DNA of 44,612 nt from Xylophilus sp. ASV27 (GCF_016428875.1 NZ_JAELTO010000026.1:1-44612), one strand, 5' to 3'; positions 1-18,052 are shown, numbered from the stretch's first letter. Notes: generated from the letters alone by a model not told the origin. A program made the numbers and translations.

Positions 1-786
<786 letters not shown>

Positions 787-804
787 CAGCCCACAGTTTT
801 GCGA

Positions 805-880
805 AGGGGTATAGCTCAATTGGCAGAGCGTCGGTCTCCAAAACCGAAGGTTGTAGGTTCGATTCCTACTGCCCCTGCCA
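805..880 (+). tRNA. tRNA-Trp (anticodon CCA)
   Basis: A 76-base cloverleaf. The acceptor arm AGGGGTA pairs with TGCCCCT, the anticodon stem TCGGT/ACCGA encloses a loop with CCA at 838-840, and the T loop TTCGATT is present. The 3' CCA is encoded. It lies between tuf and secE and is probably processed from the tuf transcript. Confidence 0.97.
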
Positions 881-896
881 CCTGAGGTGGCGTACC

Positions 897-921
897 AAGC
901 CCGTCATGTCCTGACGGGCTT
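897..921 (+). other. Perfect 10-bp stem-loop after tRNA-Trp
   Basis: AAGCCCGTCA (897-906) and TGACGGGCTT (912-921) are perfect inverted repeats around a 5-base loop. There is no T-run after the stem, so a processing or stabilising hairpin, or a weak terminator upstream of secE, are both possible. Confidence 0.55.
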
Positions 922-968
922 CCGTGTCTTCTAGGGACGCGTTTTCTATCACGAGGAATTCAGGCTGC

Positions 969-1352
969 ATGGCTACGTCGCAAGTTGAAACCGTCAGCAC
1001 CGCTGCGGACAAGGCCAAACTGGGCTTGGCCATCGCGCTCGTGCTCGCTGCGCTAGCGGGCTTCTATCTCCTGACGCGCCAGGGTGCGCTCGTCCAGTGG
1101 GCGACGCTGCTCGTGGGCCTGGCGGCGGCTGCCGGTGTTTTTCTGTTCTCCGAACATGGCCGGCAACTGATCGCTTTCAGCCGTGATGCCGTGCGCGAAG
1201 TCAAGAAGGTCGTCTGGCCCACACGCAAGGAAGCGATCCAGATCACCGCCTATGTCTTCGCGTTCGTGCTGGTCATGGCCTTGTTCCTGTGGCTGACCGA
1301 CAAGACGCTCGAATGGGTCTTCTACGACCTCATTCTGGGCTGGAGGAAATGA
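969..1352 (+). CDS. secE: Preprotein translocase subunit SecE
   Basis: SecE is the essential small subunit that clamps the SecYEG protein-conducting channel in the inner membrane. The 127-residue product has three hydrophobic stretches (about residues 19-37, 43-60 and 96-116), the three-helix form seen in many proteobacteria. The conserved cytoplasmic segment [20 protein letters not shown] precedes the last helix. I chose ATG 969 because GAGGA lies at 953-957; a longer frame from 924 has no such site. It overlaps nusG (TGATG), so the two are translationally coupled. Confidence 0.96.
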   Translation: MATSQVETVSTAADKAKLGLAIALVLAALAGFYLLTRQGALVQWATLLVGLAAAAGVFLFSEHGRQLIAFSRDAVREVKKVVWPTRKEAIQITAYVFAFVLVMALFLWLTDKTLEWVFYDLILGWRK

Positions 1353-1945
1353 TGACGGACGCCGTTGACAATCCCGCAGGCGAAGAGGCTTTCGTCGCTG
1401 CGTCTTCGAATCCCGATATGCGCTGGTATATCGTGCATGCCTACTCCGGCATGGAGAAGGCGGTGGAGCGCAACATCGTCGAGCGCATCAACCGCGCCGG
1501 CATGGAAGCCAAGTTCGGCCGCATCCTCGTGCCGACCGAAGAAGTCGTCGAGATGAAGAACGGCCAGCGCAAGACCACCGAGCGGCGTCTTTTCCCGGGC
1601 TACGTGTTCGTCGAGATGGTTATGGACGACGAGTCATGGCACCTGGTCAAGCACACCAACAAGGTCACCGGCTTCGTGGGCGGTGCCAAGAACCGGCCGG
1701 CACCGATCTCCGAGGACGAAGTCCAGAAGATCGTGAGCCAGATGCAGGAAGGCACGGACAAGCCCCGCCACAAGATCGAGTTCATGGTCGGCGAGCTGGT
1801 GCGCGTCAAGGAAGGCCCGTTCACCGATTTCAACGGGTCGGTGGAAGAGGTCAACTACGAGAAGAGCCGTGTGCGCGTGTCGGTCACGATCTTCGGCCGG
1901 GCCACCCCGGTGGAACTGGAATTCGGGCAGGTCGAGAAAACCTGA
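1352..1945 (+). CDS. nusG: Transcription termination/antitermination protein NusG
   Basis: NusG binds RNA polymerase and links it to Rho or to the ribosome. The product (197 aa) has the N-terminal NGN domain starting at [18 protein letters not shown] and including [10 protein letters not shown], then a C-terminal KOW domain with [20 protein letters not shown]. Two ATGs sit side by side (1349 and 1352); 1352 has the better spacing from GGAGGA at 1342-1347 and overlaps the secE stop by one base. Position between secE and rplK is canonical. Confidence 0.97.
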   Translation: MTDAVDNPAGEEAFVAASSNPDMRWYIVHAYSGMEKAVERNIVERINRAGMEAKFGRILVPTEEVVEMKNGQRKTTERRLFPGYVFVEMVMDDESWHLVKHTNKVTGFVGGAKNRPAPISEDEVQKIVSQMQEGTDKPRHKIEFMVGELVRVKEGPFTDFNGSVEEVNYEKSRVRVSVTIFGRATPVELEFGQVEKT

Positions 1946-2079
1946 TCCCTCCGTCTGTTTGTGTATTTCGCGCTTTCCGGCTCGGCGCGAATGTTCTCTC
2001 AAGAGCCCTCAACCCCGGGGAGCCGGGTGCTTGCAATTGAAGCATCCACCTGGCGTCATCACCCGCAAGGAGTAAAACC
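1946..2079 (+). promoter_or_regulatory. nusG-rplK intergenic leader
   Basis: This 134-base gap probably holds the start of the L11 operon message. A stem-loop is visible: GGGTGCTT (2025-2032) with AAGCATCC (2040-2047), one G-T pair. The rplK ribosome binding site AAGGAG is at 2067-2072. In many bacteria L1 represses this operon by binding a leader hairpin; whether this is that site is inference. Confidence 0.4.
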
Positions 2080-2511
2080 ATGGCGAAGAAAATCGTCGGT
2101 TTTGTCAAGCTGCAAGTTCCAGCTGGCAAGGCCAATCCGTCGCCCCCGATCGGCCCTGCGCTCGGTCAACGTGGCCTCAACATCATGGAGTTCTGCAAGG
2201 CGTTCAACGCGCAGACCCAGGGTGTCGAGCCGGGCCTGCCGCTGCCGGTGGTCATCACCGCGTTCGCGGACAAGAGCTTCACCTTCATCATCAAGACGCC
2301 GCCTGCGACGACGCTGATCAAGAAGGCCATCAAGCTCGACAAGGGTTCGGCCAAGCCGCACACCGACAAGGTCGGCAAGATCACGCGCGCACAGCTCGAA
2401 GAGATCGCCAAGACCAAGATGAAGGACATGAACGCCGCGAGCGTGGACGCCGCCGTTCGCACGCTGGCCGGCTCGGCCCGTTCCATGGGCGTGAACGTGG
2501 AGGGTCTGTAA
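2080..2511 (+). CDS. rplK: Large ribosomal subunit protein uL11
   Basis: L11 is part of the GTPase-associated centre of the 50S subunit and binds 23S rRNA helices 43/44. The 143-residue product has the typical start [20 protein letters not shown], the proline-rich linker region [20 protein letters not shown], and the C-terminal RNA-binding part ending [10 protein letters not shown]. The SD AAGGAG is well placed. It abuts rplA directly (TAAATG). Confidence 0.98.
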   Translation: MAKKIVGFVKLQVPAGKANPSPPIGPALGQRGLNIMEFCKAFNAQTQGVEPGLPLPVVITAFADKSFTFIIKTPPATTLIKKAIKLDKGSAKPHTDKVGKITRAQLEEIAKTKMKDMNAASVDAAVRTLAGSARSMGVNVEGL

Positions 2512-3207
2512 ATGAGCAAGCTCACCAAGAAGCAAAAGGCCCTGCAGGGCAAGGTCGAGTCGACCAAGCTGTACGCTCTGGCCGATGCCCTGGCCATCGT
2601 CAAGGAGGCTGCTACCGCCAAGTTCGATGAGTCCATCGACGTGGCCGTGCAGCTCGGCATCGATGCGAAGAAGTCCGACCAGGTCGTGCGTGGCGCCGTC
2701 GTGCTGCCCAACGGCACCGGCAAGACCAAGCGCGTCGCCGTGTTCGCCCAGGGCGCCAAGGCCGAAGAAGCCAAGGCCGCTGGTGCCGACGTGGTCGGCA
2801 TGGACGACCTGGCCGCCCAGGTGAAGGCGGGCGACATGCCCTTCGACATCGTGATCGCGGCCCCCGACGCCATGCGCGTGGTCGGTACCCTGGGCCAGAT
2901 CCTGGGTCCGCGCGGCCTGATGCCCAACCCCAAGGTCGGCACTGTCACGCCCGACGTTGCCACGGCCGTGAGGAACGCCAAGGCCGGTCAGGTGCAGTTC
3001 CGCGTCGACAAGGCCGGTATCGTTCACAGCACCATCGGCCGCCGCTCGTTCGACTCCGACAAGCTGCAGGGCAACCTGGCAGCGCTGATCGAAGCGCTGA
3101 ACAAGTCCAAGCCCGCCACCAGCAAGGGCGTCTACCTGCGCAAGGTTGCGGTGTCCTCGACGATGGGTGTGGGCGTGCGCGTCGATACCCAGACCATCTC
3201 GGCGTGA
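2512..3207 (+). CDS. rplA: Large ribosomal subunit protein uL1
   Basis: L1 forms the mobile L1 stalk at the E site, assists release of deacylated tRNA, and commonly represses its own operon. The 231-residue product matches the family length. It has the start [11 protein letters not shown] and the conserved loop [19 protein letters not shown] at the rRNA-binding face. The start follows the rplK stop without a gap, with GGAGGG at 2499-2504 inside rplK as the ribosome site. Confidence 0.98.
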   Translation: MSKLTKKQKALQGKVESTKLYALADALAIVKEAATAKFDESIDVAVQLGIDAKKSDQVVRGAVVLPNGTGKTKRVAVFAQGAKAEEAKAAGADVVGMDDLAAQVKAGDMPFDIVIAAPDAMRVVGTLGQILGPRGLMPNPKVGTVTPDVATAVRNAKAGQVQFRVDKAGIVHSTIGRRSFDSDKLQGNLAALIEALNKSKPATSKGVYLRKVAVSSTMGVGVRVDTQTISA

Positions 3208-3445
3208 TGGCATGAAATTCGGGCGGCCGCAGGGCTGCCCGGTGGTGGGTCGGAGCCAGGCGCAAGCCTTGGCTCCGAGCCATCCAAGACCGCTGGTGTG
3301 CAGGAAGGCTGCACTTAATCGCCAAGGCGGCCAGCGCAGATGGCGATCCCGCTGCAGATGGAAGTTCTTTCCCGAAACAGTTGGTCGCTGCAACGAGAGC
3401 GTGCCGGAGGGCGCAAGCCCGAAGGCACATTTTAAGGAGTAGACC
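3208..3445 (+). promoter_or_regulatory. rplJ (L10) leader with kinked GNRA hairpin
   Basis: This 238-base leader precedes rplJ. Two strong hairpins are visible. One pairs TCGGAGCCA (3250-3258) with TGGCTCCGA (3270-3278). The second, just before the SD AAGGAG, has outer stem GTGCC/GGCAC (3401-3405/3424-3428), an internal loop GGA/GAA, inner stem GGGC/GCCC and a GCAA tetraloop. L10-(L12)4 represses rplJL by binding a leader that mimics its rRNA site, and G-A rich internal loops are typical of such sites. Assignment to this role is inference from position and structure. Confidence 0.6.
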
Positions 3446-3976
3446 TTGAGTCTTAATCGCAGTGAGAAAGAAGCGGTCATCAGTGATGTGACCAGCCTCG
3501 CCGCTAAAGCTCAAACGCTCGTGATCGCGGAGTACCGTGGCATCACGGTTGCCGACATGACGAAACTGCGCAACGAAGCGCGCAGCAAGGGTGTGAGCCT
3601 GAGTGTTCTGAAGAACACGCTGGCCCGCCGTGCTGTCGCCGGCAGCGCATTCGACGTGGTGGCGGACCAGATGACCGGTCCTCTGATCTACGGCTTCTCC
3701 GAAGACGCTGTGGCCGCCGCCAAGGTGGTGGCCGATTTCGCGAAGACCAACGACAAGCTGGTCATTCGCGGTGGCGCATTCGGTGGCAAGGCCCTGGACG
3801 TGAACGGCGTGAAGCAACTGGCCAACATCCCTTCCAAGGAAGTGCTGCTGGCCCAGCTGCTGGGCTTGATGCAATCCCCGATCTCGCGTACGGCCCGTGT
3901 GCTGGCCGCGCTGGCGGAAAAACGTGGCGAAGGCCAGGCTGCACCTGCAGTCGAGCCCGAAGTCGCCGCGGCGTGA
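3446..3976 (+). CDS. rplJ: Large ribosomal subunit protein uL10
   Basis: L10 anchors the L7/L12 dimers to the ribosomal stalk base. The 176-residue product starts [18 protein letters not shown] and carries the conserved rRNA-binding segment [19 protein letters not shown]; the alanine-rich C-terminal helix ends [10 protein letters not shown]. The start codon is TTG (3446), five bases after AAGGAGTAGACC begins to clear the SD; no better ATG exists upstream, and the N-terminus matches the family. It is followed after 27 bases by rplL. Confidence 0.97.
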   Translation: MSLNRSEKEAVISDVTSLAAKAQTLVIAEYRGITVADMTKLRNEARSKGVSLSVLKNTLARRAVAGSAFDVVADQMTGPLIYGFSEDAVAAAKVVADFAKTNDKLVIRGGAFGGKALDVNGVKQLANIPSKEVLLAQLLGLMQSPISRTARVLAALAEKRGEGQAAPAVEPEVAAA

Positions 3977-4003
3977 ACCAAACTTGTTTTAGGAAATCAA
4001 AAA

Positions 4004-4378
4004 ATGGCATTCGATAAAGACGCATTCCTGACCGCGCTCGACAGCATGACGGTCCTCGAACTCAACGACCTGGTCAAGGCTATCGAAGAGAAGTTCGGCG
4101 TGTCCGCAGCCGCCATGGCAGCTCCCGCTACAGGCGGCGGCGCTGCTGCCCCGGCTGCTGAGGAAAAGACCGAATTCAACGTGGTTCTGACCGAAGCCGG
4201 CGCCAACAAGGTGTCCGTCATCAAGGCCGTGCGCGAAATCACCGGCCTGGGCCTCAAGGAGGCCAAGGACCTGGTCGACGGCGCTCCCAAGGCTGTCAAG
4301 GAAGGCATCTCCAAGGCCGACGCAGATGCGGCCAAGAAGAAGCTCGAAGACGCAGGCGCCAAGGTCGAACTCAAGTAA
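4004..4378 (+). CDS. rplL: Large ribosomal subunit protein bL12 (L7/L12)
   Basis: L7/L12 forms the multimeric stalk that recruits translational GTPases. The 124-residue product has the N-terminal dimerisation region ([20 protein letters not shown]), an alanine/glycine hinge (about residues 37-52), and the C-terminal factor-binding domain with [20 protein letters not shown] and [13 protein letters not shown]. The ribosome site is AGGAAA at 3991-3996. A terminator-like hairpin follows directly. Confidence 0.98.
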   Translation: MAFDKDAFLTALDSMTVLELNDLVKAIEEKFGVSAAAMAAPATGGGAAAPAAEEKTEFNVVLTEAGANKVSVIKAVREITGLGLKEAKDLVDGAPKAVKEGISKADADAAKKKLEDAGAKVELK

Positions 4379-4394
4379 TTCGACGCTTGTGCCG

Positions 4395-4427
4395 AGGCTG
4401 GGGTGTCCGCAAGGCCCCCAGCCTTTT
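4395..4427 (+). terminator. Intrinsic terminator / attenuator between rplL and rpoB
   Basis: AGGCTGGGG and CCCCAGCCT form a GC-rich stem around a 12-base loop, ending in TTTT (4424-4427). In E. coli a partial terminator at this point lowers rpoBC expression relative to the ribosomal proteins; the position here fits the same role. Confidence 0.8.
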
Positions 4428-4485
4428 GCCGCTTCTAGGGAAGCGGCACAGAGCGCACCAGAAAGCTGCATCGATGCAGCTTTCT
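4428..4485 (+). repeat. Two further tandem hairpins in the rplL-rpoB gap
   Basis: Directly after the terminator, GCCGCTTC (4428-4435) pairs with GAAGCGGC (4440-4447). Then 4460-4485 is a perfect 26-bp palindrome with arms AGAAAGCTGCAT and ATGCAGCTTTCT. Such long duplexes in this gap could be RNase III processing sites, as known for E. coli rplL-rpoB; this is inference. Confidence 0.6.
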
Positions 4486-4603
4486 AGTGTCTTCTGGACC
4501 CCCCGACAACAGAAGACGCCTTGGTTCGGGCGATGTGCAACGCATCGCCGTCCGCCATGGTTGGTAGTGGCCAACCGCCAAGCCTGTCGCGTGCGCCGCG
4601 CAG

Positions 4604-4664
4604 CAGGTCCGGAGGGCGCAAGCCCTCAGTCGTCGAAGGACTCATGTCTTTGCCCGGAGATCTC
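4604..4664 (+). promoter_or_regulatory. rpoB 5' hairpin related to the rplJ leader
   Basis: GAGGGC (4612-4617), loop GCAA and GCCCTC (4622-4627) form a tight tetraloop hairpin 37 bases before rpoB. The sequence CCGGAGGGCGCAAGCCC occurs identically at 3404-3420 in the rplJ leader. The rpoB ribosome site CGGAGA is at 4655-4660. Confidence 0.55.
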
Positions 4665-8777
<4,113 letters not shown>

Positions 8778-8797
8778 GTTGAAAGGGAAAGAGTCAC

Positions 8798-13039
<4,242 letters not shown>

Positions 13040-13075
13040 GCCCGGGTTCCTCGTCCAGCCCGCGCGGCTGTGACC

Positions 13076-13112
13076 ACGCCCCATGTCCGCCCCAGCGGGC
13101 CTGGGGCGTTTT
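13076..13112 (+). terminator. rpoBC operon terminator
   Basis: ACGCCCCA (13076-13083) pairs with TGGGGCGT (13102-13109), followed by TTT. An alternative inner pairing GCCCCAG/CTGGGGC is also possible. It lies 37 bases after the rpoC stop. Confidence 0.8.
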
Positions 13113-13150
13113 CGTTGTTTCTGGGGGCACCTTTTGGCGATACTCTGCGC

Positions 13151-13723
13151 ATGTTTCCAAGTCTGTGGTGGTGGATGGTTCCGGCAGTCCTGCTGTCCTG
13201 GGCCGTGGGGGCGCACAACCGGCTGGTGCGACTGCGCGGCGCGGTGTTGCAGGCCTTCGCCACGCTCGACACGCAGATGCAGCGCTGGATCGCGCTCGCG
13301 GAGTCGCCTTCCGTGCCCCTGCCCACCGCCGACCACTCGGCGGCTGAGGCTGCAGCCGGCCAGGCCGTGCCTGCCACTGCCCAGGCGCTCTGGGCCGGCG
13401 TGCATGCGGCTGCGCTGCAACTCGGGGCCTCACTCGCCGCCACCCGCGCGCGGCCGCTGGACCAGGGGGGGCTGGCGGCCCTGAGCGCCGCGCGTGAGGT
13501 GCTGCGCTCGGCCTGGCGCCGCCTGCTGCAGGACTCGCCGGCCTTTGCCGGCAGCGTCCAGGCCGGCGGCATCCATGTGCTCTGGGACCAGCAGGACACG
13601 CAGGTCCAACTGGCATGCGATCAATTCAACCTTGCCGTGGAACGCTACAACGCAGCCCTCGGCGCATTTCCCGCCGTGCTGCTGGCGTGGATCTTCCGCT
13701 TCATACCAGCGCGACCCCTATGA
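13151..13723 (+). CDS. LemA family protein
   Basis: LemA proteins are small membrane-anchored helical proteins of unknown exact role. This 190-residue product starts with one hydrophobic segment (MFPSLWWWMVPAVLLSWAVG), then the family signature HNRLVRLRGAVLQAFATLD. It ends with FNLAVERYNAALGAFPAVLL, which corresponds to the conserved C-terminal YN..FP motif of LemA. The middle is alanine-rich and diverged, with no LemA partner gene nearby. The ATG at 13151 gives the membrane segment directly; a longer frame from 13070 runs back through the terminator. The stop overlaps the rsmB start by four bases (ATGA), so the genes are coupled. Confidence 0.75.
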   Translation: MFPSLWWWMVPAVLLSWAVGAHNRLVRLRGAVLQAFATLDTQMQRWIALAESPSVPLPTADHSAAEAAAGQAVPATAQALWAGVHAAALQLGASLAATRARPLDQGGLAALSAAREVLRSAWRRLLQDSPAFAGSVQAGGIHVLWDQQDTQVQLACDQFNLAVERYNAALGAFPAVLLAWIFRFIPARPL

Positions 13724-15123
13724 CGTCTTCCTCCGAGCGCGACCCTGTGCGCGCCCCTGCCTCCGCCAAGACCTCCCCCGCCACCCATGGGGATATTGCA
13801 CTCTGGCAACAGCTTCAGTCGGCGGCGCAGACGCTGGCGGCCATTCGTGCCGGCCAGTCGGCGACGGCGGCCCTGCTGCAGGTGCCGGATGAACTGCGCC
13901 CCGGCGTTCGGGCGCTGGTGTTCCATGTGATGCGCTGGCTCGGCCAGGCCGAGGCCCTGCGCCGCAAACTGGCGCCGCGCACCCCGCCGCCGCTGCCCGA
14001 TGCCTTGCTGTGTACTGCGCTGGCCCTGGCCTGGCGCGAGTCGGACGCTCCCTACGAGTCCTTCACCCTGGTGGATCAGGCCGTCGAAGCCGCCAAGCGC
14101 TCGCCGGGCATGCGAGCGCAGTCGGGCTTCATCAATGCCTGCCTGCGGCGCTTCCTGCGTGAACGCGATGCGCTGGTGGCTGCCACGGCCCAGGAGCCGC
14201 TGGCCATGTGGAACCATCCGCGCTGGTGGGTGGACCGCCTCAAGCGCGACCACCCGCGCCAGTGGCAGGACATTCTGCGCACCAACAACTCCCACGCACC
14301 GATGGTGCTGCGGGTCAATAGGCAAAAAACAACGGTAGCCCAGGTACTGCGTGCATTTGATGCTATTGATTTGGAAGCGGAGGCCGTGGGCGAGTGCGGC
14401 GTGATGCTGCAGCGTGCGCTGCCGGTGGAGCAGATACCGGGCTTCGCCCAGGGGCTGGTGTCGGTGCAGGATGCCGGGGCGCAGCTCGCCGCGCCGCTGC
14501 TGCTGCGGGGTCTGGACCTGTCGCGTACGCTGCGCGTGCTCGACGCCTGCGCCGCGCCCGGAGGCAAGACGGCTCACCTGCGGGAGTTCGCCGGGGTGGA
14601 CTCGCCCATGGTGCTGACCGCGCTCGACATCGATGCCCGGCGCTGCGAACGCATCCATGAGAACCTGCAGCGTCTGGACCTGCAGGCCCAGGTGCTGGTG
14701 GCCGATGCGCAGGAGCCGGCGCAATGGTGGCCCCGGCACTGCGGCAGCCAGCCCTTCGATGCCATCCTGCTGGACGCGCCCTGCACCGCCTCGGGCATCG
14801 TGCGCCGCCATCCCGACGTGCGCTGGCTGCGCCGCGAGAGTGACGTGGAGCAGCTTGCCATCGTCCAGGCCGGCCTGCTGACCACGCTCTGGCGGCTGCT
14901 GGCCGCTGGCGGGCGTTTGCTGTATTGCACCTGTTCGGTGTTCCGGGCGGAGGGCGAGCATCAGATAGAAGCGTTTCTTGCACACAACAGGGATGCGGTT
15001 TTGCTGCCATCTCCCGGCCATTTGCTGCCCCGCAATGGGGCGCAGCTGCATCGTGTCCCGGACAATCTTCCGTGTGACCACGACGGCTTCTTCTACGCTC
15101 TGCTGCAAAAGCGCGCCTCCTGA
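13720..15123 (+). CDS. rsmB: 16S rRNA (cytosine-967-C5)-methyltransferase RsmB
   Basis: RsmB methylates C967 of 16S rRNA using S-adenosylmethionine. The 467-residue product has an N-terminal NusB-like RNA-binding domain (about residues 20-165) and a C-terminal Rossmann methyltransferase domain. Visible motifs are VLDACAAPGGKTAHL (SAM binding), LDAPCTASG with Cys355 (motif IV) and YCTCSVF with Cys405 (motif VI, the nucleophile in this family). ATG 13720 overlaps the LemA-like stop. A short A/T-rich patch near 14320-14370 does not break the frame. Confidence 0.95.
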   Translation: MTSSSERDPVRAPASAKTSPATHGDIALWQQLQSAAQTLAAIRAGQSATAALLQVPDELRPGVRALVFHVMRWLGQAEALRRKLAPRTPPPLPDALLCTALALAWRESDAPYESFTLVDQAVEAAKRSPGMRAQSGFINACLRRFLRERDALVAATAQEPLAMWNHPRWWVDRLKRDHPRQWQDILRTNNSHAPMVLRVNRQKTTVAQVLRAFDAIDLEAEAVGECGVMLQRALPVEQIPGFAQGLVSVQDAGAQLAAPLLLRGLDLSRTLRVLDACAAPGGKTAHLREFAGVDSPMVLTALDIDARRCERIHENLQRLDLQAQVLVADAQEPAQWWPRHCGSQPFDAILLDAPCTASGIVRRHPDVRWLRRESDVEQLAIVQAGLLTTLWRLLAAGGRLLYCTCSVFRAEGEHQIEAFLAHNRDAVLLPSPGHLLPRNGAQLHRVPDNLPCDHDGFFYALLQKRAS

Positions 15124-15124
15124 C

Positions 15125-15733
15125 GTGCGTGTCTGGCCTGCGCGCCTGCTGTGCGCGATGCTGCTGGCGCTGTGCGGATTTTTCTCCTCGATGGCGCCGG
15201 CCGATGCGCACGGCGTGGACGTTCCGCAATTGCGGCTGGAGCGTGACGAAGACGGCCTGTACCTGTCGGCCACGCTGGGCTTCGAGCTGCCGCCATTGGT
15301 GGAAGACGCGCTCTACCGGGGCATTCCGCTGTTCTTCGTGGTCGAGGCCCATGTCATGCGCGATCGCTGGTACTGGCGCGACGAGCGCATGGCCCACGCG
15401 GAGCGCTACATACGGCTGGCCTACCAGCCCTTGACGCGGCGCTGGCGGCTCATCGTGTCGCCCAGCCCCATCGGCAACGCGGGCCTCGGGGTGGCCCTGA
15501 GCCAGAATTTCGACGAACTGGCCGACGCCATGGCCTCGATACGGCGCATTGCGCGATGGCGCATTGCCGATCTGAGCGATGTCGAGGGCGGTGGCCGCTA
15601 CAGCGTGGAGTTCCGCTTCCGGCTCGACACCTCGCAGCTCCCGCGGCCCTTGCAGATGGGCGTGATCGGGCAGTCCGACTGGAGCCTGTCGGCCGAGCGC
15701 AAGCTGCGCCTCGACCAGGACGGCGTGCGGTGA
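15125..15733 (+). CDS. DUF4390 domain protein, probable exported
   Basis: A protein of unknown function that in Burkholderiales commonly sits between rsmB and an NtrY-like kinase gene. The 202-residue product begins with a signal-peptide-like segment (VRVWPARLLCAMLLALCGFF, then APADAHG), after which it is a beta-rich soluble domain with FELPPLVEDALYRGIPLFFV and RRWRLIVSPSPIGNAGLG. I chose GTG 15125, one base after the rsmB stop, because it gives the signal peptide; the open frame extends upstream but only inside rsmB. The stop overlaps the kinase start (GTGA). Confidence 0.8.
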   Translation: MRVWPARLLCAMLLALCGFFSSMAPADAHGVDVPQLRLERDEDGLYLSATLGFELPPLVEDALYRGIPLFFVVEAHVMRDRWYWRDERMAHAERYIRLAYQPLTRRWRLIVSPSPIGNAGLGVALSQNFDELADAMASIRRIARWRIADLSDVEGGGRYSVEFRFRLDTSQLPRPLQMGVIGQSDWSLSAERKLRLDQDGVR

Positions 15734-17994
15734 CCGCGCCACGGGATCGCTACTCGCTGCTGCGCTCGCGCGCCGTTCGCTGGGCCGTGGGCATTGGCGC
15801 GGCCACCATGGTGTCCATCGGACTGGTGCTGATGTTCCTGCTCACCCAGGCCACCAACAACCGCGCGCTGTACGAGCGCAACTACGGCCGGCTGTTCGGC
15901 GTGAACGTGGTGGTCGCGGTGCTGCTGCTCGCCGTCATCGCCTGGATCGCGGTGCGCCTGTACGGGCGCCTGCGGCGCGGGCGCTTCGGCAGCCGGCTCC
16001 TGATGAAGCTGGCCATCATCTTCGCCGTGCTGGGCTTTCTGCCGGGCATGCTGATCTACACCGTGTCCTACCAGTTCGTCTCGCGCTCCATCGAAAGCTG
16101 GTTCGACGTCAAGGTCGAGGGCGCCCTGGACGCGGGCCTGAGCCTGGGCCGCACCACGCTGGACGCCCTGGCCAATGACCTGGCCTCGAAGACGCGCGCG
16201 GCCGGTGCGCAGATTGCCAGCCTGCCGGACGCCGCGGCGGGCCTGGCGCTGGAGCGCATCCGCGACCAGCTCGGCGCCAGCGACGTGGTGCTGTGGAACG
16301 CGCAGGGACACCTGATCGCCAGTGCCGGCCAGTCGCGCTTCCAGCTCAATCCCGAGCGGCCCAGCACCCAGCTGCTGCGCAACGCGCGCAGCCAGCGCGC
16401 CGTGGCCCAGATCGAAGGCCTGGACGATCTTTCGCCCAACGCCGACGTCTCGCGCGCCCGGGTGCGCGCCATGGTGCTGGTGTCCGGCAGCGGCATGGAA
16501 CTGGCCACCGATACCCGCTATCTGCAGGCCACGCAGCCGCTGCCGCCCGCCCTGGTTGCCAATGCCATAGCGGTGCAGGAGGCCTATCGCGAATACCAGG
16601 AGCGCGCGTTGGCCCGCGAGGGCCTGCGGCGCATGTACATCGGCACGCTGACCCTGAGCCTGTTCCTGGCGGTCTTCGGCGCGGTGCTGCTGGCCATCCT
16701 GCTCGGCAACCAGCTCGCGCGGCCGCTGCTGGTGCTGGCCGAAGGCGTGCGCGAGGTCGCCGCCGGCGACCTGAGCCCGAAGGCGGTGCTGCAGGGCAGG
16801 GACGAACTCGGCGGCCTGACCCGCGCCTTTGCCGACATGACGCAGCAACTGGCCGATGCGCGCTCCGCTGTCGACAAGAGCATGCTGCAGGTCAGCACCG
16901 CGCGCGCCAATCTGCAGACCATCCTCGACAATCTGACGGCCGGCGTCATCGTCCTCGACGGCAACGGCCGCATCATGTCGTCCAACCCCGGGGCCACCCG
17001 GGTGTTGCGTGCCCCGCTGGCGGCGTCGGAGGGGCAGCGGCTGGCCGACATCGCAGGCCTGGAAGAGTTCGGCCGCGGCGTGCAGGCGCAGTTCGACGCC
17101 TTCCTGAGCGAACGGGAACAACATGGCGTGGACCACTGGCAACATTCGTTCGAGCTGCACGCGGGAGCCTCCGGCCCGCAGCAGGACGTGACCACCGTCG
17201 TCGCGCGCGGTGCCGAACTGCCGGGTGCCGCGCGCCTGCTGGTGTTCGACGACATCTCTGAAATCGTCTCTGCTCAGCGCGCCCGGGCCTGGGGCGAGGT
17301 GGCCCGCCGCCTTGCGCACGAGATCAAGAACCCGCTCACGCCGATCCAGCTCTCGGCCGAGCGCTTGCAGATGAAGCTCGACGGCAAGCTCGCCGCCCCG
17401 GAGCAGGCGCTGCTGGACAAATCGGTGCGGACCATCGTCGAGCAGGTCGACGCCATGAAGCGCCTGGTCAACGAGTTCCGCGACTATGCGCGCCTGCCCG
17501 CGGCCGAACTCAATCCCGTGGACCTCAATGCGCTGGTGGCCGACGTGCTGCACCTTTATGAGCACGAGCATGCCGGCAGCGTTGCGGTGCGGGGCGAATT
17601 CGATCCACGCTGCCCGCCGGTACGCGGCGACGCCCAGCAATTGCGGCAGATCGTGCACAACCTGGTGCAGAACGCCCAAGACGCAACCGAGGCCGCTCGG
17701 CGCGATCCGGTGCCGCCGGTCCTGATCCGCACCCGGTACAGCGAGGCCTCGGGCCGCGTGCGGCTGACCGTCATCGACGGAGGTACCGGTTTCGCCGAGA
17801 GCATCCTCAAGCGCGCCTTCGAGCCTTACGTCACCACCAAGTCCAAAGGCACCGGACTCGGTCTGGCCGTGGTGCGCAAGATTGCCGACGAGCACGGCGC
17901 ACGCATCGACATCGCCAATCGTGTGGAAAATGGCGAGACCTTGGGGGCGCAAGTGTCGCTATCATTGCCCCTCGCCTCGTCTGCCGCCGGCTAG
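15730..17994 (+). CDS. NtrY-like membrane sensor histidine kinase
   Basis: A two-component sensor kinase (754 aa). The order is: two N-terminal membrane helices (about residues 17-40 and 55-80) and a third near 95-115, an extracytoplasmic sensor region, another helix near 300-325, a HAMP linker (PLLVLAEGVREVAAGDLS), a PAS-like region (LQTILDNLTAGVIVLDGNGR), then the kinase core. The phosphoacceptor is His530 in RRLAHEIKNPLTP. ATP-binding motifs are VHNLVQNAQDATEA (N box), DGGTGFAE and KGTGLGLAVVRKI. GTG 15730 overlaps the DUF4390 stop by four bases. This architecture is that of NtrY, which responds to nitrogen or redox state in other bacteria; the signal here is not known. Confidence 0.9.
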   Translation: MTAPRDRYSLLRSRAVRWAVGIGAATMVSIGLVLMFLLTQATNNRALYERNYGRLFGVNVVVAVLLLAVIAWIAVRLYGRLRRGRFGSRLLMKLAIIFAVLGFLPGMLIYTVSYQFVSRSIESWFDVKVEGALDAGLSLGRTTLDALANDLASKTRAAGAQIASLPDAAAGLALERIRDQLGASDVVLWNAQGHLIASAGQSRFQLNPERPSTQLLRNARSQRAVAQIEGLDDLSPNADVSRARVRAMVLVSGSGMELATDTRYLQATQPLPPALVANAIAVQEAYREYQERALAREGLRRMYIGTLTLSLFLAVFGAVLLAILLGNQLARPLLVLAEGVREVAAGDLSPKAVLQGRDELGGLTRAFADMTQQLADARSAVDKSMLQVSTARANLQTILDNLTAGVIVLDGNGRIMSSNPGATRVLRAPLAASEGQRLADIAGLEEFGRGVQAQFDAFLSEREQHGVDHWQHSFELHAGASGPQQDVTTVVARGAELPGAARLLVFDDISEIVSAQRARAWGEVARRLAHEIKNPLTPIQLSAERLQMKLDGKLAAPEQALLDKSVRTIVEQVDAMKRLVNEFRDYARLPAAELNPVDLNALVADVLHLYEHEHAGSVAVRGEFDPRCPPVRGDAQQLRQIVHNLVQNAQDATEAARRDPVPPVLIRTRYSEASGRVRLTVIDGGTGFAESILKRAFEPYVTTKSKGTGLGLAVVRKIADEHGARIDIANRVENGETLGAQVSLSLPLASSAAG

Positions 17995-18052
17995 CCGGCT
18001 GGCGGGCGTTTACTTACGAAGCATCGCTGGCACGGTCCACGCGCATTCCGCT

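Noticed and set aside
14320-14370. A/T-rich patch inside rsmB, thought to be an inserted repeat
   Set aside because: The translated frame RVNRQKTTVAQVLRAFDAID continues the normal RsmB sequence without an insertion.
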